Of a DNA stretch of 64,000 nt, positions 63,693 to 64,000 are shown one piece after another; within the stretch, counting starts at the first letter, position 1; every line of letters starts with the position of its first letter. Both the position numbers and the translations under genes were made by a program. The stretch lies in the NCBI GenBank assembly GCA_946542925.1, contig CAMNLA010000055.1:5915-69914 (forward strand). Direction: 5' to 3'. Under the pieces are notes generated by a model. It had not been told where the DNA came from, searched no databases, and saw only the letters and a program-made list of their open reading frames with translations. This DNA is from UBA4363 sp002393965. GTDB lineage: Bacteria > Bacteroidota > Bacteroidia > Bacteroidales > Paludibacteraceae.

Positions 63693-63733
63693 CAAAACGA
63701 AAAGTACATTTTTTCAAAACGAAAAGTACATTT
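63693..63733. repeat. Two 19-bp direct repeats, IS-end-like
   Basis: caaaacgaaaagtacattt occurs twice, exactly 22 bases apart (63693-63711, 63715-63733). Read on the minus strand each unit contains TGTACTTTTCGTTTTG; a TGT terminus with repeated subterminal copies is a feature of IS21-family ends. No transposase is present nearby. It lies five bases before the asnS remnant. Confidence 0.5.
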
Positions 63734-63737
63734 AAAA

Positions 63738-63989
63738 AAGGAAGGCGGAGAACCGGTAAGTGGCGGAAGTGTGCGTGAAGAGTCGTATGAGAAGCTGACT
63801 AACGAGATAAAGGCGAGAGGAATGGAGCTGGATACATACAAGTGGTATCTCGACACGCGCAAGTTCGGAAGCTGTCCTCACGGAGGCTTCGGTCTTGGCT
63901 TCGAGCGTCTGATTCTTTTCGTGACTGGTATGCAGAACATCAGGGATGTGATACCTTTCCCACGAACACCAAAGAACGCAGAATTCTAA
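63738..63989 (+). pseudogene. asnS: C-terminal fragment of asparaginyl-tRNA synthetase
   Basis: The frame from about 63765 reads GGSVREESYEKLTNEI, then LDTYKWYLDTRKFGSCPHGG, then GFGLGFERLILFVTG, and NIRDVIPFPRTPKNAEF before the stop at 63989. This is the C-terminal end of AsnRS, including class II motif 3 (GFGLGFERL). About 85% of the gene is missing upstream, and the in-frame upstream residues (KEGGEPVS) are not clearly AsnRS. A GTG at 63771 could start a 72-residue product. Most likely a decapitated remnant after insertion or recombination. Whether a full asnS exists elsewhere cannot be seen. Confidence 0.85.
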
Positions 63990-64000
63990 AGATATTGAGA

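Overview
The window looks like a chromosomal segment of a Bacteroidales bacterium. This rests on the gene families: an 11-subunit complex I with fused nuoCD and no nuoEFG, a DUF6175-like secreted protein, an OmpA/PD40 protein resembling PorE, paired Wza-like lipoproteins with a tyrosine autokinase, and an archaeal-type ProS. It also rests on Bacteroidetes-type promoter boxes (TAnnTTTG, twice with a TTG box 20 bp upstream). Genus-level placement is not possible from sequence alone. Several start codons were moved inward from the longest reading frame where the extra residues depend on TTG or are not family-like.

Bases 1-7.1 kb hold an AT-richer, minus-strand accessory cluster. It has three zinc-ribbon membrane proteins, several secreted or periplasmic proteins with no assignable function, and a probable gene remnant, packed with overlapping ends. 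It ends near a tRNA-Ser(GCU). From 7.8 to 13.2 kb, plus-strand housekeeping genes follow: mltG, a TRIC/UPF0126 channel, and an oadG-oadA-oadB sodium pump whose alpha subunit has unusual active-site residues. A chain of hairpin-forming repeats (13.3-13.7 kb) abuts rmuC, which is followed by eno. An 11-bp tandem repeat lies between two back-to-back promoters for eno and a voltage-gated K+ channel.

From 18.2 to 23.7 kb lies a capsule/exopolysaccharide export and regulation block: two Wza-like lipoproteins, a Wzc-like kinase and a UDP-sugar dehydrogenase. On the minus strand (23.9-31.8 kb) are mfd, a ROK kinase, a sugar MFS transporter and a secreted DPP4-like protein that has lost its catalytic Ser and His. 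A plus-strand run follows: glycosyltransferase, pyrC, apbE, proS. A perfect 22-bp-stem terminator closes it.

The minus-strand block 36.7-48.8 kb is nuoABCDHIJKLMN plus a Na/Pi cotransporter, likely one transcript. With no NADH module, and with pyruvate:ferredoxin oxidoreductase (nifJ) at 56.5-60.0 kb, reduced ferredoxin is a plausible but unproven electron donor. Between these lie an aminotransferase, a LolC/E-like permease, the OmpA/PD40 protein and a HerA-like ATPase. The right end carries rsmG, an MBL hydrolase, an HMA-like protein without CxxC, a DUF3298 lipoprotein and an acyltransferase. It ends with a decapitated C-terminal fragment of asnS next to short direct repeats that resemble a transposon end.

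No CRISPR array, rRNA or intact transposase was seen. The most promising undescribed elements are the left-end zinc-ribbon/secreted cluster, the pseudo-DPP4, the divergent OadA active site, and the variable-loop hairpin repeats.
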